Shown here piece by piece: positions 4,986 through 5,485 of a stretch of 5,485 nt of DNA. Both the position numbers and the translations under genes were made by a program. Source of the stretch: AWTP1-18 sp036518635 (lineage in GTDB: Bacteria; Pseudomonadota; Gammaproteobacteria; Burkholderiales; Rhodocyclaceae). The notes under the pieces were generated by a model. It was given only the letters and a program-made list of their open reading frames with translations. It made no database searches and was not told the origin of the DNA. Where the stretch lies: NCBI GenBank assembly GCA_036518635.1, contig DATDMT010000220.1, forward strand, positions 1-5,485, in the 5' to 3' direction. The stretch's first letter is position 1. Each line of letters begins with the position of its first letter.

Positions 4986-5485
4986 TTCAGCATGCCCTTC
5001 AGCGCATAGAGCTTGTCCAGCGCCTCGCGCGGGGTCAGGGCGTCCGGGTCCAGGTCGGCCAGGGCGTCCACTACCGGATGGGGCTCGGGGCCGACGTCTT
5101 CCGGCACCGCGGCGAACAGGTCGGGCTGGGGGCCGGCGCCGATCTGGGCGTTTTCTAGCTGGGTCAGGCGGCGCTTGGCATCCCGCACCACGGCGCCGGG
5201 GATGCCGGCCAGGGCCGCCACCTGGATGCCATAGCTCTGCGAGGCCGGGCCTTCCTCCACCGCATGCATGAAGACGATGCGCTGGCCGTGCTCCACCGCG
5301 TCGAGGTGCACGTTGGCGCATTCGGGGTATTCGCCGGCCAGCCGCGTCAGCTCGAAGTAGTGGGTGGAGAACAGGGTCAGGGCGCGGTTCTTCTCGATCA
5401 GGTGGCGGGCGATGGCGAAGGCCAGGGCCAGGCCGTCGAAGGTCGAGGTGCCGCGGCCGATCTCGTCCATCAGCACCAGGGAGTT
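4982..5485 (-). CDS. mutS: DNA mismatch repair ATPase MutS, C-terminal part (5' end outside the window)
   Basis: This is the last 167 residues of MutS, reading in from the right edge of the window; the N-terminal mismatch-binding, connector, lever and clamp domains and the Walker A motif are not visible. The fragment starts inside the Walker B region (SLVLMDEIGRGTSTFDG), then shows the STHYFELT block with the ATPase switch His, the VEEGPASQSYGIQVAALAGIP segment that packs the dimer interface, and a C-terminal tail ending DPDALTPREALDKLYALKGMLK, the conserved helical segment important for dimer/tetramer contacts. MutS recognises base mismatches and small loops as a dimer and recruits MutL. The reading frame is intact to TGA at 4984-4982, so the gene looks functional as far as it can be seen. 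It is followed by the phosphoesterase with a 4-base GTGA overlap. Confidence 0.97.
   Translation of the reverse strand, partial: NSLVLMDEIGRGTSTFDGLALAFAIARHLIEKNRALTLFSTHYFELTRLAGEYPECANVHLDAVEHGQRIVFMHAVEEGPASQSYGIQVAALAGIPGAVVRDAKRRLTQLENAQIGAGPQPDLFAAVPEDVGPEPHPVVDALADLDPDALTPREALDKLYALKGMLK
4995..4999 (-). promoter_or_regulatory. Ribosome binding site AAGGG for the phosphoesterase GTG start
   Basis: On the minus strand AAGGG lies inside the last codons of mutS, 9 bases before the GTG at 4985. It supports the GTG as the true start and fits translation coupled to termination of mutS. Confidence 0.55.

Noticed and set aside
4986..5321. Upstream extension of the phosphoesterase reading frame through mutS
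   Set aside because: These 112 codons lie entirely within mutS in another frame and are Arg/Gly/Pro-rich. The signal peptide and ribosome site place the start at GTG 4985.

Overview
The window is GC-rich, densely coding DNA from a proteobacterium. ZapE, SlyD and MutS are all well conserved with proteobacterial features. The gene set and protein style suggest a betaproteobacterium, perhaps Rhodocyclales-like, but that placement is an inference from memory of the families and is not proven by the sequence.

Layout. Plus strand, 35-1111: a complete zapE (AFG1-type ATPase linked to cell division). After a 110-base gap holding candidate hairpins and a weak promoter comes a thioredoxin-fold peroxiredoxin of the BCP/PrxQ type (1222-1740). 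Its last 34 bases overlap the start of a SlyD-type FKBP prolyl isomerase/metallochaperone (1707-2186). A strong intrinsic terminator (2232-2280) closes that pair. Next is a 561-residue orphan response regulator with a receiver domain followed by TPR-like helical repeats (2355-4040). It converges, with only 12 bases between stop codons, on a minus-strand pair: the 3' end of mutS, cut by the window edge (4982-5485), and a putative exported calcineurin-like metallophosphoesterase (4053-4985). That gene starts on a GTG that overlaps the mutS stop by 4 bases.

How the genes relate. The peroxiredoxin and SlyD are probably co-transcribed and translationally coupled, which would join peroxide defence with protein folding and metal handling. 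The phosphoesterase is probably coupled to mutS translation, although no functional link to mismatch repair is evident. The response regulator has no histidine kinase or DNA-binding domain nearby and probably acts through protein-protein contacts.

This is mainly ordinary chromosomal backbone. I saw no mobile element, CRISPR array, tRNA or rRNA. There is no gene-free stretch over 300 bases; the longest is 2187-2354. The items most worth a second look are the peroxiredoxin without the usual resolving cysteines, its out-of-frame overlap with slyD, the divergent metal-site motifs of the phosphoesterase, and the orphan receiver-TPR protein.
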